DNA from: Prevotella sp.
GTDB taxonomy: Bacteria > Bacteroidota > Bacteroidia > Bacteroidales > Bacteroidaceae
DNA: 52,471 nucleotides
Direction of reading: 5' to 3'
Assembly (NCBI GenBank): GCA_017443345.1
Contig: JAFSNR010000191.1
Coordinates: 1 to 52,471 of the forward strand
The position numbers and the translations under genes are program-made. Below are positions 1 to 9,599 of this stretch, in pieces. The notes beneath the pieces are model-generated. The model worked only from the letters and a program-made list of their open reading frames with translations, was not told the DNA's origin and searched no databases. Position 1 is the stretch's first letter. Each line of letters starts with the position of its first letter.

Positions 1-815
1 GCAGGCCAGCACTTGTTGGCCATAGCCACGAACTGACGAGAACCCTTGTGAGCCTCAATCCAGTCGGTCAGTGTCAGCTCGTACTGAGCCAGCTTAGGCA
101 GAACTGAAGGAATCTTGTTACCGTGACCCAGCTCAGCAGCCATTTCCTTCACAACATCGTCGATGCGAGGATCGCCCTGGTGCTTCTGGAAAGCCTCGAG
201 CAGGTCGAGCTCTGAGTTCTCCTCAATCTCCACGTCGAGATCATAGAGCGCACGGATAGGAGCGTTACAAGCCAGGAAGTTGTTGGGACGAGGACCGAAG
301 CTGATAATCTTCAGGTTCTGCAGACCTACGATAGCACGAGCGATAGGCAGGAACTCGTGAATCATCTCAGCACACTGTGCAGCGTCGCCAACGGGCTCCT
401 CTGGGATATAAGCGCGAGTCTTGCGCAGCGACAGAGCCTGGCTGGCGTTCAGCATACCACAGTAGGCATCACCACGACCATCGATCAGATTGTTCTGTGT
501 CTCCTCAGCTGCAGCGCAGAACATGGTTGGGCCCTGGAACCAGTCAGCAATCATGGTCTCAGAGATCTCAGGACCGAAGTTGCCGAGGTATACTACGAGG
601 GCGTTACATCCAGCCTTCTGAACATCGGCCAGTGCCTGCTGAGCGTGGATCTCACTCTCAACGATACAGATGGGGCACTCATAGATGTCAGCAGCATCGA
701 ATTTCTCTACATACTTAGCGATAACGGCCTTACGACGGTTAACTGCCAATGACTCAGGGAAGCAGTCGCGAGATACGGCGACGATTCCAACTTTAATTTT
801 AGGTACGTTGTTCAT
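1..815 (-). CDS. L-fucose isomerase-like protein (partial, 3' end outside window)
   Basis: The first about 271 residues are present; the C-terminus lies beyond base 1. The start is the ATG at 815-813, directly after an A/T-rich leader. The protein begins MNNVPKIKVGIVAVSRDCFP and continues with alternating hydrophobic strands typical of the Rossmann-like N-terminal domain of the L-fucose/L-arabinose isomerase superfamily (COG2407 type). Such enzymes interconvert aldoses and ketoses with a divalent metal in the cytoplasm. The metal ligands sit in the missing C-terminal part, so the substrate cannot be read here. It is divergent from a carbohydrate-type sensor/AraC regulator at 1002, which suggests sugar use under that regulator. 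Family call fairly sure, substrate unknown. Confidence 0.75.
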   Translation of the reverse strand, partial: MNNVPKIKVGIVAVSRDCFPESLAVNRRKAVIAKYVEKFDAADIYECPICIVESEIHAQQALADVQKAGCNALVVYLGNFGPEISETMIADWFQGPTMFCAAAEETQNNLIDGRGDAYCGMLNASQALSLRKTRAYIPEEPVGDAAQCAEMIHEFLPIARAIVGLQNLKIISFGPRPNNFLACNAPIRALYDLDVEIEENSELDLLEAFQKHQGDPRIDDVVKEMAAELGHGNKIPSVLPKLAQYELTLTDWIEAHKGSRQFVAMANKCWP

Positions 816-860
816 TTTGTATAAATTAATAAAAAGTAATGCTTAGTTGTTTACCGAATG

Positions 861-868
861 CAAAGATA
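861..868 (-). promoter_or_regulatory. -7 box of the isomerase-like gene
   Basis: On the minus strand this reads TATCTTTG, matching the Bacteroidetes TAnnTTTG box. No clear TTTG lies 19-21 bases further upstream, so the -33 element is weak. Transcription would start roughly 35-40 bases ahead of the 815 ATG. Confidence 0.5.
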
Positions 869-947
869 CAAATAATTCTTGATTTACTTCATTTCGCTCT
901 CGGATTTTATACAATTTTAGCTAAACAACCTGTTTTTAGACGAAAAA

Positions 948-979
948 TTTGGAAATACCGATGTTTTTCCCTAACTTTG
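948..979 (+). promoter_or_regulatory. Promoter of the AraC-type hybrid regulator
   Basis: TTTG (948-951), 20 bases, TAACTTTG (972-979): a full match to the Bacteroidetes consensus. The start codon at 1002 lies about 22 bases after the box, so the leader is very short. The intervening CATATCGATATATG is nearly palindromic. Confidence 0.75.
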
Positions 980-1001
980 CAGCGATAAGTCATATCGATA
1001 T

Positions 1002-3467
1002 ATGAAACTTTGGACTAAGGTAACCATATTACTCCTGTCGCTGCTGATGACTGGAACGCCTTCGATGGCAGAGCTGTCGAAGCGATATTTCAGGAACTAC
1101 AGTGCAGCTGACGGTCTGGCCGATAACAGTGCGCACACCATCACCTGTACCCGTACAGGCCGCATGGTCATCACGACGATGGGACAGATCAACTTCTATG
1201 ATGGACAAGGATTCAGCTATATCGATGCAGCCAACGAGAGCTATTATCCACTGCCCAACTATCATGGCAACTATCACCTCTATTTCGATAAATATCACCA
1301 CCTGTGGCTAAAGAACACGCACAACGTGACTTGTGTGAATCTGACGACAGAGCAATTCGTGAGCGCCATTGAGGATGAGTTCGCCAAGTTTGGTATGGAG
1401 AAAAAGGTGCAGGACATGTTCGTGGACAGCTACGGCATTGTGTGGCTATTGACGCAGGACGGGCTCTTCAACGTGGAGAACAAGAAGACGCTGAAGATCA
1501 GGCGCGACCTGAACCTGCAGGATCTCGAGGTATTCGACGAGAAGCTGTTGATGCTGTTCTATGAGAACGGTATGCTGGAGATGATTGACTTGCAGACGGA
1601 GAAACAGGTCTACGAGGGTAGGGCCTACGGCGAGAAGGATATACCTATTTATAATAAAAGCTCTGTGCTGCTACAGGACAAGACCAAGTTCTACCAGATC
1701 AGGAATGGTTCGAAGGAAGCTGTGCTCAATCTGTTTGATGTCCAGAAGCGTGAGTGGAAGGAGATTTTCCGTACACCCTACCACCTGAACAACATCGCTA
1801 TGAAGGAGGGTTGCGACACGCTGGTGTTCGTTTCCTGTGAATATGGTTATTGGGTGTATGAGACCTGGCGTGACAACCTGCGCCACTTCGATATCATGAA
1901 GATGGAATCTGGACAGCCCATCAGTACGAACCTGAACGTGATATGTTTCGATCGTCAAGGTGGTATGTGGGTAGGAACGGAGCGCAGAGGATTGCTTTAT
2001 TCTCGACCTTATCAGGCCCCGTTTACTGCTTACAGCTGGAATGACCGTGAGGCTGCGATCTATGCCAAGTATATGGATGACCTGCCGCAGTCGGCCAAGT
2101 TCAGGGATAAGGATGTGAACTGTGTCTATCGCGACTCACGAGGGTGGACCTGGGTAGGAACGTCACAGGGGCTGCAGCTCTATCGTAAGACTACGGACGT
2201 GCTGCCACAGATCATCACTAAGCGCGATGGTCTGCTGAACAACGTGATACACTCCGTCGTGGAGGATCAACAGCACAATATCTGGGTAGCTACGAGCTAT
2301 GGTGTGTCCTGTCTGATCTTCAAGGACCAGAAGGTGCACTACGTCAATTCGTACAACAAGTATGACAATGTGCCTAATGAATCGTTTATCAATGGCAAGG
2401 CCATCTGTCTGCAAGACGGTACCATCGCCATGCAGTCGATAGACCACGTGATCACCTTCAATCCCAATACGATGAAGACCCTCGACAACCATTACCCCTT
2501 CCAGATATATCCCAAGCTGGTGCGTCTGATGGTGAATGGTGTGACCATCAGGACGGGTGACGAGCTCGATGGTAACGTGATTCTCGAAAAGGCGCTGACA
2601 CGTACGAAGGAAATCGACCTGAACTACGACCAGAACTCCATCTCGCTGACTTTCTCGGCACTGAACTACTTCCGTCCTTCGCAGTCGTGCTATCGTGTGC
2701 GTGTGAAGGGACTCGACGATAACTGGCGCGTGTATACGCCCCATAACTCAGGTGGAATGGTGGACTCGAGGGGATTGTTGCATCTGCCACTGATGTCGTT
2801 GCGTCCAGGCTCTTACACCATCGAGTTGCAGGCCTCTATGGCCCACGATGTATGGGAGAGCAAACCCTATGAGTGGATCATCAACGTGAATGAACCCTGG
2901 TGGCGCACCACTGGTACGTTCCTCGCTTTCCTCGCCGTATTGCTGATACTCTTCGGCATCAATGGCTATTATTACATGAGGAATACGAACCTCAAGGCGA
3001 TGCGCAACAGTGGTGAGGTGGGAATGATCAGACGTATCAAACGATTTGCGGAACGATGCAGCAACCACTCCAGTGAACTGCTTGAGCCGTCATCCGATGA
3101 GATGATGGGCGTGACGAGTCAGCAGTACGATCTGTCGCCTGAGTTCATCGATATGATGACAAAGATTATGCCTCGTCTGTTGAAGTCGAACCAGAAAGAG
3201 CTCTCGATGCGTAACTTGAGTGAGATGTCGGGACTGAATGTACAGGATTTCTATACGCTGGTGAATGCCAATATCTATAAGAGTCCTCGTGCGCTGACCC
3301 GTAGGATGATGCTGCAACGTGCTGAAGACTTGCTTGCCCATTCTGACAAGCCTATTAACGAGGTGGCTAAGGAGTGTTGCTTTATCACGCCCAACTACTT
3401 TATCGCCGTCTTCTTCCATACCCACCAGATGACTCCAAAGGAGTATCGTGAGCAGCATCAGGCATAA
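1002..3467 (+). CDS. Hybrid sensor regulator: periplasmic beta-propeller, Y_Y_Y, AraC-type HTH, no kinase
   Basis: 821 aa. Residues 1-23 look like a signal peptide. About 24-540 carry propeller-type repeats (for example GGMWVGTERRGLLY, NIWVATSYGVS), followed by a Y_Y_Y-like domain at about 548-632, one membrane segment at about 636-658, and an AraC-type DNA-binding domain at about 733-819 (ELSMRNLSEMSGLN ... TPKEYREQ). It therefore joins an outside sensor to an inside DNA-binding domain across the membrane. Classical Bacteroidetes hybrid two-component systems have HisKA, HATPase and receiver domains between these parts; here only about 70 residues separate membrane and HTH. It probably senses a saccharide or cell-surface signal and may control the divergent isomerase gene; that link is inference from position. 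Confidence 0.8.
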   Translation: MKLWTKVTILLLSLLMTGTPSMAELSKRYFRNYSAADGLADNSAHTITCTRTGRMVITTMGQINFYDGQGFSYIDAANESYYPLPNYHGNYHLYFDKYHHLWLKNTHNVTCVNLTTEQFVSAIEDEFAKFGMEKKVQDMFVDSYGIVWLLTQDGLFNVENKKTLKIRRDLNLQDLEVFDEKLLMLFYENGMLEMIDLQTEKQVYEGRAYGEKDIPIYNKSSVLLQDKTKFYQIRNGSKEAVLNLFDVQKREWKEIFRTPYHLNNIAMKEGCDTLVFVSCEYGYWVYETWRDNLRHFDIMKMESGQPISTNLNVICFDRQGGMWVGTERRGLLYSRPYQAPFTAYSWNDREAAIYAKYMDDLPQSAKFRDKDVNCVYRDSRGWTWVGTSQGLQLYRKTTDVLPQIITKRDGLLNNVIHSVVEDQQHNIWVATSYGVSCLIFKDQKVHYVNSYNKYDNVPNESFINGKAICLQDGTIAMQSIDHVITFNPNTMKTLDNHYPFQIYPKLVRLMVNGVTIRTGDELDGNVILEKALTRTKEIDLNYDQNSISLTFSALNYFRPSQSCYRVRVKGLDDNWRVYTPHNSGGMVDSRGLLHLPLMSLRPGSYTIELQASMAHDVWESKPYEWIINVNEPWWRTTGTFLAFLAVLLILFGINGYYYMRNTNLKAMRNSGEVGMIRRIKRFAERCSNHSSELLEPSSDEMMGVTSQQYDLSPEFIDMMTKIMPRLLKSNQKELSMRNLSEMSGLNVQDFYTLVNANIYKSPRALTRRMMLQRAEDLLAHSDKPINEVAKECCFITPNYFIAVFFHTHQMTPKEYREQHQA

Positions 3468-3473
3468 GGAAGT

Positions 3474-4703
3474 CTACTTGAAAATCAATTGTCGATAGCT
3501 GACCAGACGCCAGGTCCGGTCCTCTGTACCTTTATAATATATATAGGCTTGATAGCGGTTCTCCGTCTGATAGAAACTGCCTTCAGAGGGAAGGAACTGC
3601 TGGTGGCCATCCTGATCCTGCCAGAGATACTGATAGGAGTAATAGCCCTGTTTCTGGAGGATGCTGGCGGTATAGAGCTGGGTGGCTGCGTCGTAGGTCA
3701 TCTTGTAGGTCTTAGAAGCCTCTGTGGTCCATTGTCCCTGAATCACGATATGTCCTGAGGGCAGGGTGGGTGACTTCAGACGATAATTCACCCAAAGGTA
3801 TTCGCTGGCGAGATCGTTCTCCACGTTGTCGCTGTTGCGGATATAGAAGGCACCATTCGAATCCTCGTCGTAGATGTAGTGGGGGCGTGGCTCACTGATG
3901 AAGGGGAACACCTGATACTGCTCTCCATCCCAATGGATATAGTCAATGCCCATCGTGGGGTGACTCGGATCGAGCACCTCGTACTTGCGGTATTCATTGC
4001 CAGCCTCGAAGATGAGAGGGCGACAATGCTGCCAACGGAGTCCGTTGTTATGGATAAAGGTTGGAGGAACGTCGCGACGGCAGTTGTCATCCCTGTCGTT
4101 CTGTCGCACCACCATCCGGATCTGTTCCTGGGGATTCGTCACCACCAGATTGCCATAGTTCAGTGTGATGTCGAGTTGCTGATGACTCGTGTTGAGATCG
4201 ATGTCGGTATTCGTTGTCGCCTCCATGAAGAGCGACATATTCTGCTCTGTCACCATGAACTCCACACAGGCCAGCTGCTCCTGCTGTTCATCGTCGACGA
4301 TATAGAGGCGGTAGTTGCCACTCATCTTCAGTCGGCACTGGTCGTTGGGAATCTGCAGCTGGTAGTGGGTATAGGGGATGATGGTGTTGATGGATGGCTC
4401 ATGATTATCAATCACGATGGCATTGAAGCCTGCCAGCCAGTCGCTCTCGAAGATATCCTGCGCTGGTGTCCAGTCGGCTTCGCAGCGTTCGAGGATATAG
4501 GTATAGCGATGGTAGTCGTGTGAGAGTTCGTCGAAGGCGATGTGCAGCACATCATCCGTTCCCATCCTCAAGACAGGAGGCGACATGAAATCCTGATTGA
4601 CCACAGCCTGCAAGGACTTGATCTGAGGGCTCAGGATTCTATGTCCCGCCATCAGTAACAGCGGGCATAAGAATGTGAGGATGAGGAACTTGATGCGTTT
4701 CAT
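3474..4703 (-). CDS. DUF5103 / type IX secretion plug-type protein
   Basis: 409 aa with an N-terminal signal peptide (about 1-20, KFLILTFLCPLLLMAG). The rest is beta-rich, with conserved-looking stretches such as YTYILERCEADWTP, SDWLAGFN and YWDGEQ-like segments that fit DUF5103, a Bacteroidetes family whose N-terminal domain is called the T9SS plug domain. In Flavobacterium a protein of this type blocks the SprA translocon. Last gene of the long leftward block; its start overlaps the fbp stop by 4 bases (ATGA), so translation is likely coupled. Family from memory, moderately sure; a role in secretion is inferred only. Confidence 0.7.
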   Translation of the reverse strand: MKRIKFLILTFLCPLLLMAGHRILSPQIKSLQAVVNQDFMSPPVLRMGTDDVLHIAFDELSHDYHRYTYILERCEADWTPAQDIFESDWLAGFNAIVIDNHEPSINTIIPYTHYQLQIPNDQCRLKMSGNYRLYIVDDEQQEQLACVEFMVTEQNMSLFMEATTNTDIDLNTSHQQLDITLNYGNLVVTNPQEQIRMVVRQNDRDDNCRRDVPPTFIHNNGLRWQHCRPLIFEAGNEYRKYEVLDPSHPTMGIDYIHWDGEQYQVFPFISEPRPHYIYDEDSNGAFYIRNSDNVENDLASEYLWVNYRLKSPTLPSGHIVIQGQWTTEASKTYKMTYDAATQLYTASILQKQGYYSYQYLWQDQDGHQQFLPSEGSFYQTENRYQAYIYYKGTEDRTWRLVSYRQLIFK

Positions 4704-6682
4704 CTGCGGCGTTCCTTGAGGATGCCATGACGATAGGCATAGAGCAGCTCCTTCAAGTCGGCTACCTGTGCCTTGAGCTCTTCGCCCTTGTCAGTATCAG
4801 CTACCAGCATGCGATGAGCAGACATCTCGATGATCTGAGTGGTCGACTTGATGTCGATCTCGCGTACGATAGCATCTTGTGTAGAGGTAAAGGGTTCGTG
4901 TTGTACCAGTTGGAAGCCACGAGAGTGGTACACCAAAGTATAGCCTGCGATACCTGTCTCAGAGTGGTAGGCCTCAGAGAAGCCGCCATCGATCACCATC
5001 AGCTTGCCGCCAGCCTTGATGGGGTTCTCGCCCTTAGAGGCATGAACAGGCACGTGGCCGTTGATGATATGACGGTTCTGACCTTTCACTTCAAAGGCAT
5101 CGAGGATGCGGTCGCAGATCTCCTCGGAGTCGCGCAACTTGAAATAGTTGCCTTTCTCCTCTTTATAGATGGCCTTGTCCTTGAGGAAATAGCGCTCGAA
5201 GGTGGCCATCTTTGACTTGTCGAAGAGTGGGGAGTCCTTACCACACCAGAGGTAGAGGAAGTAGTCACGGGCATAGTCGCGTGGATACTCGTCAGAGGGA
5301 CCTTCAAAGGCAGCACGAATCATCATGCCGATATTGTGCATCAGTTCCTTACCCGTATACTTCACACCTGGATAGATCTCCACCTCTTTCAGCGTGCCGT
5401 CATCGTTGAGTGGACAACTGGCGTGGAAGAGCAGATTGGAGTTGCTCACGGTGTACATACAACCATGTGAGAGCAGCGTGCGCATGTGCTTCTTCAGTTT
5501 CTCGCAGATGCGGAAAGAGTGGTGCAGCTTCTGCATGAGGTCGGCCTCGTCAGGTGTCAGTACGTTGGGGTTAGCAGGATCCACCGTGGGGAAGTGACAA
5601 CTCTTCATCTCGTAGTCGACACCATCGATGGTACAAATACCTTTCTCATAGTCCACGTGGTTGAAGAGACAGCGATCCTGCATCTGCCACTCAGGGCGAC
5701 GCTCGAAGATAGCTGCTTCCTCCTTGAACTGGATGACGGCAATGGCCTTGTGCATCTTGGCTGTCAGCTGACGGGTCTTCTCGTCCATCGAGTTGCCTGG
5801 GAGGATCTTGGGGAGAAACTCCTCGCAAGGATCGTCCTTATAGGCCTCGAGGGCAAAGGTGGCCAGAGGTACGAGGTTGATGCCATACTCCTCGATGGTC
5901 GTGAGGTTAGCATAGCGCAGACAGAGTCGCAGCACATTACAGATACAGGCATTATTACCAGCCGAAGCACCCATCCAGAGGATATCGTGGTTGCCCCATT
6001 GGATATCCCACGAGTGATACTGGCGCAGGGTATCCATGATGATATGGGCTCCAGGACCACGATCGTAGATGTCGCCCAGGATATGCAGCTGGTCGATGGC
6101 CAGACGCTGGATGACGTTACAGATGGCCACGATGAAATCATCGGCACGACCTGTAGAGATGATGGTATCAACAATGACACTGACATAAGCAGCCTTGTTG
6201 CCTTCGCCCAAACTCTCGTGAAGGAGTTCCTCGATGATATAGGAGAAGTCTGTTGGCAGCGACTTACGAACCTTCGAACGTGTGTATTTCGATGAGACAT
6301 CGCGACAGACCTTCACCAGTTGATGGATGGTGATGCGATACCAGTCCTCGATGTCTGGCTCACGTGCCTTAATGAGTTCCAGCTTCTGCTCAGGGTAGTA
6401 GATGAGCGTACAGAGTTCCTTCTTCTCTGTCTCACGGACATTGTTGCCAAAAAGTTCGTTCACCTTTCGCTTGATGTTTCCTGAAGCATTCTTGAGTACA
6501 TGACGGAAAGCCTCACTCTCGCCATGAATGTCTGCCAGAAAGTGTTCTGTGCCTTTGGGCAGTGCCATGATGGCCTCGAGGTTGATGATCTCTGTCGAGG
6601 CATCGGCAATGGTGGGGAATGACTGAGAGAGCAGCTGGAGATAGTGCATCGTCTCTGGGTCGTAATGATGAGTTGCTGTCAT
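4700..6682 (-). CDS. fbp: Fructose-1,6-bisphosphatase, class 3
   Basis: 660 aa, the length expected for the large class III (Firmicutes/Bacteroidetes) FBPase, unrelated to the E. coli type. It hydrolyses fructose 1,6-bisphosphate to fructose 6-phosphate in gluconeogenesis. Metallophosphatase motifs are visible: FLADIHGESEAF near the N-terminus, then LGDIYDRGPG and WGNHDILWMGA, with IINGHVPVHA in the C-terminal half. It overlaps its neighbours by 4 bases on both sides, so it is embedded in the operon. The opposing enzyme, pfkA, is at 19077 in a separate unit. Confidence 0.93.
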   Translation of the reverse strand: MTATHHYDPETMHYLQLLSQSFPTIADASTEIINLEAIMALPKGTEHFLADIHGESEAFRHVLKNASGNIKRKVNELFGNNVRETEKKELCTLIYYPEQKLELIKAREPDIEDWYRITIHQLVKVCRDVSSKYTRSKVRKSLPTDFSYIIEELLHESLGEGNKAAYVSVIVDTIISTGRADDFIVAICNVIQRLAIDQLHILGDIYDRGPGAHIIMDTLRQYHSWDIQWGNHDILWMGASAGNNACICNVLRLCLRYANLTTIEEYGINLVPLATFALEAYKDDPCEEFLPKILPGNSMDEKTRQLTAKMHKAIAVIQFKEEAAIFERRPEWQMQDRCLFNHVDYEKGICTIDGVDYEMKSCHFPTVDPANPNVLTPDEADLMQKLHHSFRICEKLKKHMRTLLSHGCMYTVSNSNLLFHASCPLNDDGTLKEVEIYPGVKYTGKELMHNIGMMIRAAFEGPSDEYPRDYARDYFLYLWCGKDSPLFDKSKMATFERYFLKDKAIYKEEKGNYFKLRDSEEICDRILDAFEVKGQNRHIINGHVPVHASKGENPIKAGGKLMVIDGGFSEAYHSETGIAGYTLVYHSRGFQLVQHEPFTSTQDAIVREIDIKSTTQIIEMSAHRMLVADTDKGEELKAQVADLKELLYAYRHGILKERRR

Positions 6683-7755
6683 ATCTTTAAGTGGTTTGTT
6701 AGAATTCTTCGAATGTGTTCTGTCTGCCTGTCGTCTTTAGGATCGAGAGGCATGTAGCCTTCGTCAAGAAGGGTCTGCTCACTGAGCACTTGCATCAGTC
6801 GTGCAGCGTCGTTGAGCAGTTTCTTGTCTTCAAGCTTTTCTATCAGGAGCTCGTCGTTGACATTATCGCGATAGAGCTCACGTGTCAGTTCTATAAGGTG
6901 GAGCAGCAGGGGCTGCTTGTTGATCTGTCGGATGATGCGCACCAGATAGTCCGTCTCGTTTCCTTCGTAGTCGCCCACCACTTCCTTGAGGGGCTTGGGC
7001 TGCTGATAGTGATCAGGGAAATAGGCTGCGATGCGGCTGACATCCAACGATGGGGTAGAGAGCCCCAGGATGCTAATGCCGTAGTCGACATAGTTGCTGA
7101 TGTGCTCGTGTTCTGCGTAGATGAGCAGACGGCGCCAGTCGATATGTGATTCGTCGATATCCAGATTCTTGATCCAGCGGCGATCGCCCATGATGCCTAC
7201 TTTGATCATGATGGCGAGGGCATGCAGACTGTCTTCGTCCAGCTGCTCGAGCGTATTCGAGTCCATCACCTTCTGATAGACGGTAAAGGTCTGGGTGCAC
7301 ATCTCTGCAGGCGTGATGGCGTTAGTGATAACGGCATTATGGATTTCCTCCACGCGCTGGTTCCAGCCCAACTTTCTGAAGTTGCTCATCTCGAGTTTAC
7401 CCAAAAGAATGACGGCATAGGCCCTTTCTACGGTTCGTCGCTGCCAGAGCAGGGTCTTGCTGAGATTTTCCTGCATGCTTTGTCGTTTGATGACCCACGG
7501 CTCGAGTTGTCCGTGTGGCGTCAGCACCACGCGTGCCTCATGCTTGATGGCATAAGAGGCTGCTCGTGCAATGAAGAACTGCCAACAGCCATGACAATGC
7601 ACGATATCGGGCTCCATCTCACGGAAGAGTTTCTTGAAGTTGGCAGCATTATCAGCAACCTTCACCTCAGCACTCTGTCGCATCCCCTCAGCCAGAAGCG
7701 TTACATGACGCTCGATGAGACTGTCGGATTTTGGGTAAACATGCAGGACTTTCAT
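6679..7755 (-). CDS. Glycosyltransferase family 4-like N-terminal domain with divergent C-terminus
   Basis: 358 aa. Residues 1-170 look like the N-terminal half of a GT-B fold: MKVLHVYPKSDS, DIVHCHGCWQFF, RVVLTPHGQLEPW. In GT4 enzymes a second Rossmann domain with a nucleotide-sugar EX7E motif follows. Here residues 180-358 are mostly charged and helical (for example KEVVGDYEGNETDYLVRIIRQ) and I see no such domain. The protein may bind an acceptor or act with the adjacent GT2 protein, or it may be a specialised enzyme. It overlaps fbp by 4 bases and follows the GT2 gene by 17 bases. Cytoplasmic; no signal peptide. Confidence 0.6.
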   Translation of the reverse strand: MKVLHVYPKSDSLIERHVTLLAEGMRQSAEVKVADNAANFKKLFREMEPDIVHCHGCWQFFIARAASYAIKHEARVVLTPHGQLEPWVIKRQSMQENLSKTLLWQRRTVERAYAVILLGKLEMSNFRKLGWNQRVEEIHNAVITNAITPAEMCTQTFTVYQKVMDSNTLEQLDEDSLHALAIMIKVGIMGDRRWIKNLDIDESHIDWRRLLIYAEHEHISNYVDYGISILGLSTPSLDVSRIAAYFPDHYQQPKPLKEVVGDYEGNETDYLVRIIRQINKQPLLLHLIELTRELYRDNVNDELLIEKLEDKKLLNDAARLMQVLSEQTLLDEGYMPLDPKDDRQTEHIRRILTNHLKI

Positions 7756-7772
7756 GGGCTTTCATTCTGCTG

Positions 7773-8426
7773 TTACTCTGTCACCAGTTTGGTGGTCGAT
7801 GAGCGCCTTAGGAGATTGTTCCAGAAGATGCCTATCCTCTTGCCCATCATCTTTCTCCGTGAGAATTTCTGTTCGAAGAGGTTCAGCACGTCGTAGGCCA
7901 CATCCTTCCTCATGATGATGAAGTCGTATCGTCCCCAGGCATAGTTCATGCGTTGTCGCTCGCGCACCTTCGTCAGCTTGCGCTCTATTCTCTGAATATG
8001 ATTTCTGGCCTCGCTGTAGGTGCTGAAGGGCTGCAGGCGGATGCCTTTCTTGACGTTATACCCCAGCATCAGCTCTGCCTCCTCGTCCATAGATTCTACA
8101 ATTGCCTTCAGGATATCGTTGGCGACAGGTTTCTTCTCGATTTTCGTGAACATAATCCACTCATTCTTAGCTGCTTTCACACCAATATGAAAGGCTAACT
8201 TCCTGCGGGAAATGAGTCTGTTGGGCCTGGGTATGAAGGTGGAGTAGAGGTGGGGATGGTCATTCTTGAGCAGTTTCAGCACATCACTCGTATCGTCTGT
8301 CGACGACTCATCGACGACAATCACCTCGTAGCCTGGCTCGTATTCCTGCTGGAGGAAGGCTGGCAGGTTTTCTGCGAGTTCACGCGCCTGATCGTAAACG
8401 ATCATAATGATGGAGAATTTCTTCAT
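7773..8426 (-). CDS. Glycosyltransferase family 2-like protein, short
   Basis: 217 aa, short for GT2. The N-terminus (MKKFSIIMIVYDQARELAEN, VIVVDESSTDDT) is the nucleotide-sugar-binding part of a GT-A fold. A metal-binding DxD is replaced by something not obvious to me (WIMFTKIEKKP where one would look). The C-terminal third is basic (MRKDVAYDV, KFSRRKMMGKRIG) and may sit on the membrane surface. The leader GTTTAGA lies right before the ATG and overlaps the end of lysA. Likely works on a cell-surface glycan; substrate unknown. Confidence 0.65.
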   Translation of the reverse strand: MKKFSIIMIVYDQARELAENLPAFLQQEYEPGYEVIVVDESSTDDTSDVLKLLKNDHPHLYSTFIPRPNRLISRRKLAFHIGVKAAKNEWIMFTKIEKKPVANDILKAIVESMDEEAELMLGYNVKKGIRLQPFSTYSEARNHIQRIERKLTKVRERQRMNYAWGRYDFIIMRKDVAYDVLNLFEQKFSRRKMMGKRIGIFWNNLLRRSSTTKLVTE

Positions 8427-8432
8427 TCTAAA

Positions 8433-9593
8433 CTATATCTCGTCACTCATATATCCAACGGGCAACTTACGACAATTGTACTGCGAAGCCATGATCTCAC
8501 CATAAGCACCAGCAGAACGGATTGCCAGTAGGTCACCACGCTGGGTCTTGTTCAGATCGATCTGCTTGGCAAACACATCTGTTGATTCACAGATGGGTCC
8601 CACCACATCGTAGGCCTCCAGGGGCTCCTCACTCGTGATGTTCTCAATCTTGTGGTAAGCCTGATAGAGGGCAGGACGGATCAGATCGGTGAAGCCTGCG
8701 TCCACGATGGCAAACTGCTTCAGCGCTCCCTTCTTAATATATAAGGTACGCGTGATAAGACTGCCACACTGTGCCACAACGGCACGACCCAACTCGAAGT
8801 GGAGAGTCTGACGGGGGCGCAGCTTCAGCTTCTTGGCGTAGGTGTTGAAGTAGGATTTGAAATCAGGGATAGACAGACGATTCGGATGTTCGTAGTCCAC
8901 ACCCAGACCACCGCCAACATTGATATGCTCCACGATGATACGACGTTTCTCCAACTTGTCCTGCAACTCGTTCACACGATTACAGAGAGCTTCGAAGTCG
9001 CTCATGTCGAGAATCTGTGAGCCAATGTGGAAGTGTAATCCAACGAACTTCACGTTCGCCAGTTTGTCAGCCTCGTCGATTACTGTATCCATATCACTCA
9101 TGGCGATGCCGAACTTGTTCTCTGCCAGTCCTGTGGTGATGTTCACATGCGTATGGGCACCCACGTTGGGATTCAGACGGAAGGCCACACGTGCCACCTT
9201 TCCCTTGGCAGCTGCTAATTCGTTGATCACCTCCAGTTCAGGGATACTCTCTACGTTGAAGCAGAAGATGTCGTTGTCGAGTCCGAGATTAATCTCCCAG
9301 TCGCTCTTGCCGACACCTGCATAGACGATTTTCTGACTGGGGAACCCAGCCTTGATACAAGCCTCGATTTCACCACCACTGACACAGTCGCAGCCTAAGC
9401 CTGCTTCACGGATGATGCGCAGCAGATGGGGATTGGCATTGGCCTTGACGGCATAATGCACCATGAACCCATCATGACGGCCTGCCTCCTCGTTGATCGA
9501 GCGCAGTGTCTGGCGCAATAGTTCCGTGTCGTAGTAGTAGAATGGCGTCTGAATCGACTGGAACTTATCTACAGGGAAATGTCCTTTAGCCAT
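8433..9593 (-). CDS. lysA: Diaminopimelate decarboxylase
   Basis: 386 aa, normal for LysA. It converts meso-diaminopimelate to L-lysine with PLP. The PLP lysine is K50 in HYAVKANAN; glycine-rich phosphate-binding sequence NVGGGLGVDY and the active-site GPICESTD are present. It follows lysC by six bases, so the first and last committed steps of the aspartate-to-lysine route are transcribed together. Start ATG at 9593. Confidence 0.95.
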   Translation of the reverse strand: MAKGHFPVDKFQSIQTPFYYYDTELLRQTLRSINEEAGRHDGFMVHYAVKANANPHLLRIIREAGLGCDCVSGGEIEACIKAGFPSQKIVYAGVGKSDWEINLGLDNDIFCFNVESIPELEVINELAAAKGKVARVAFRLNPNVGAHTHVNITTGLAENKFGIAMSDMDTVIDEADKLANVKFVGLHFHIGSQILDMSDFEALCNRVNELQDKLEKRRIIVEHINVGGGLGVDYEHPNRLSIPDFKSYFNTYAKKLKLRPRQTLHFELGRAVVAQCGSLITRTLYIKKGALKQFAIVDAGFTDLIRPALYQAYHKIENITSEEPLEAYDVVGPICESTDVFAKQIDLNKTQRGDLLAIRSAGAYGEIMASQYNCRKLPVGYMSDEI

Positions 9594-9599
9594 TCTCTC

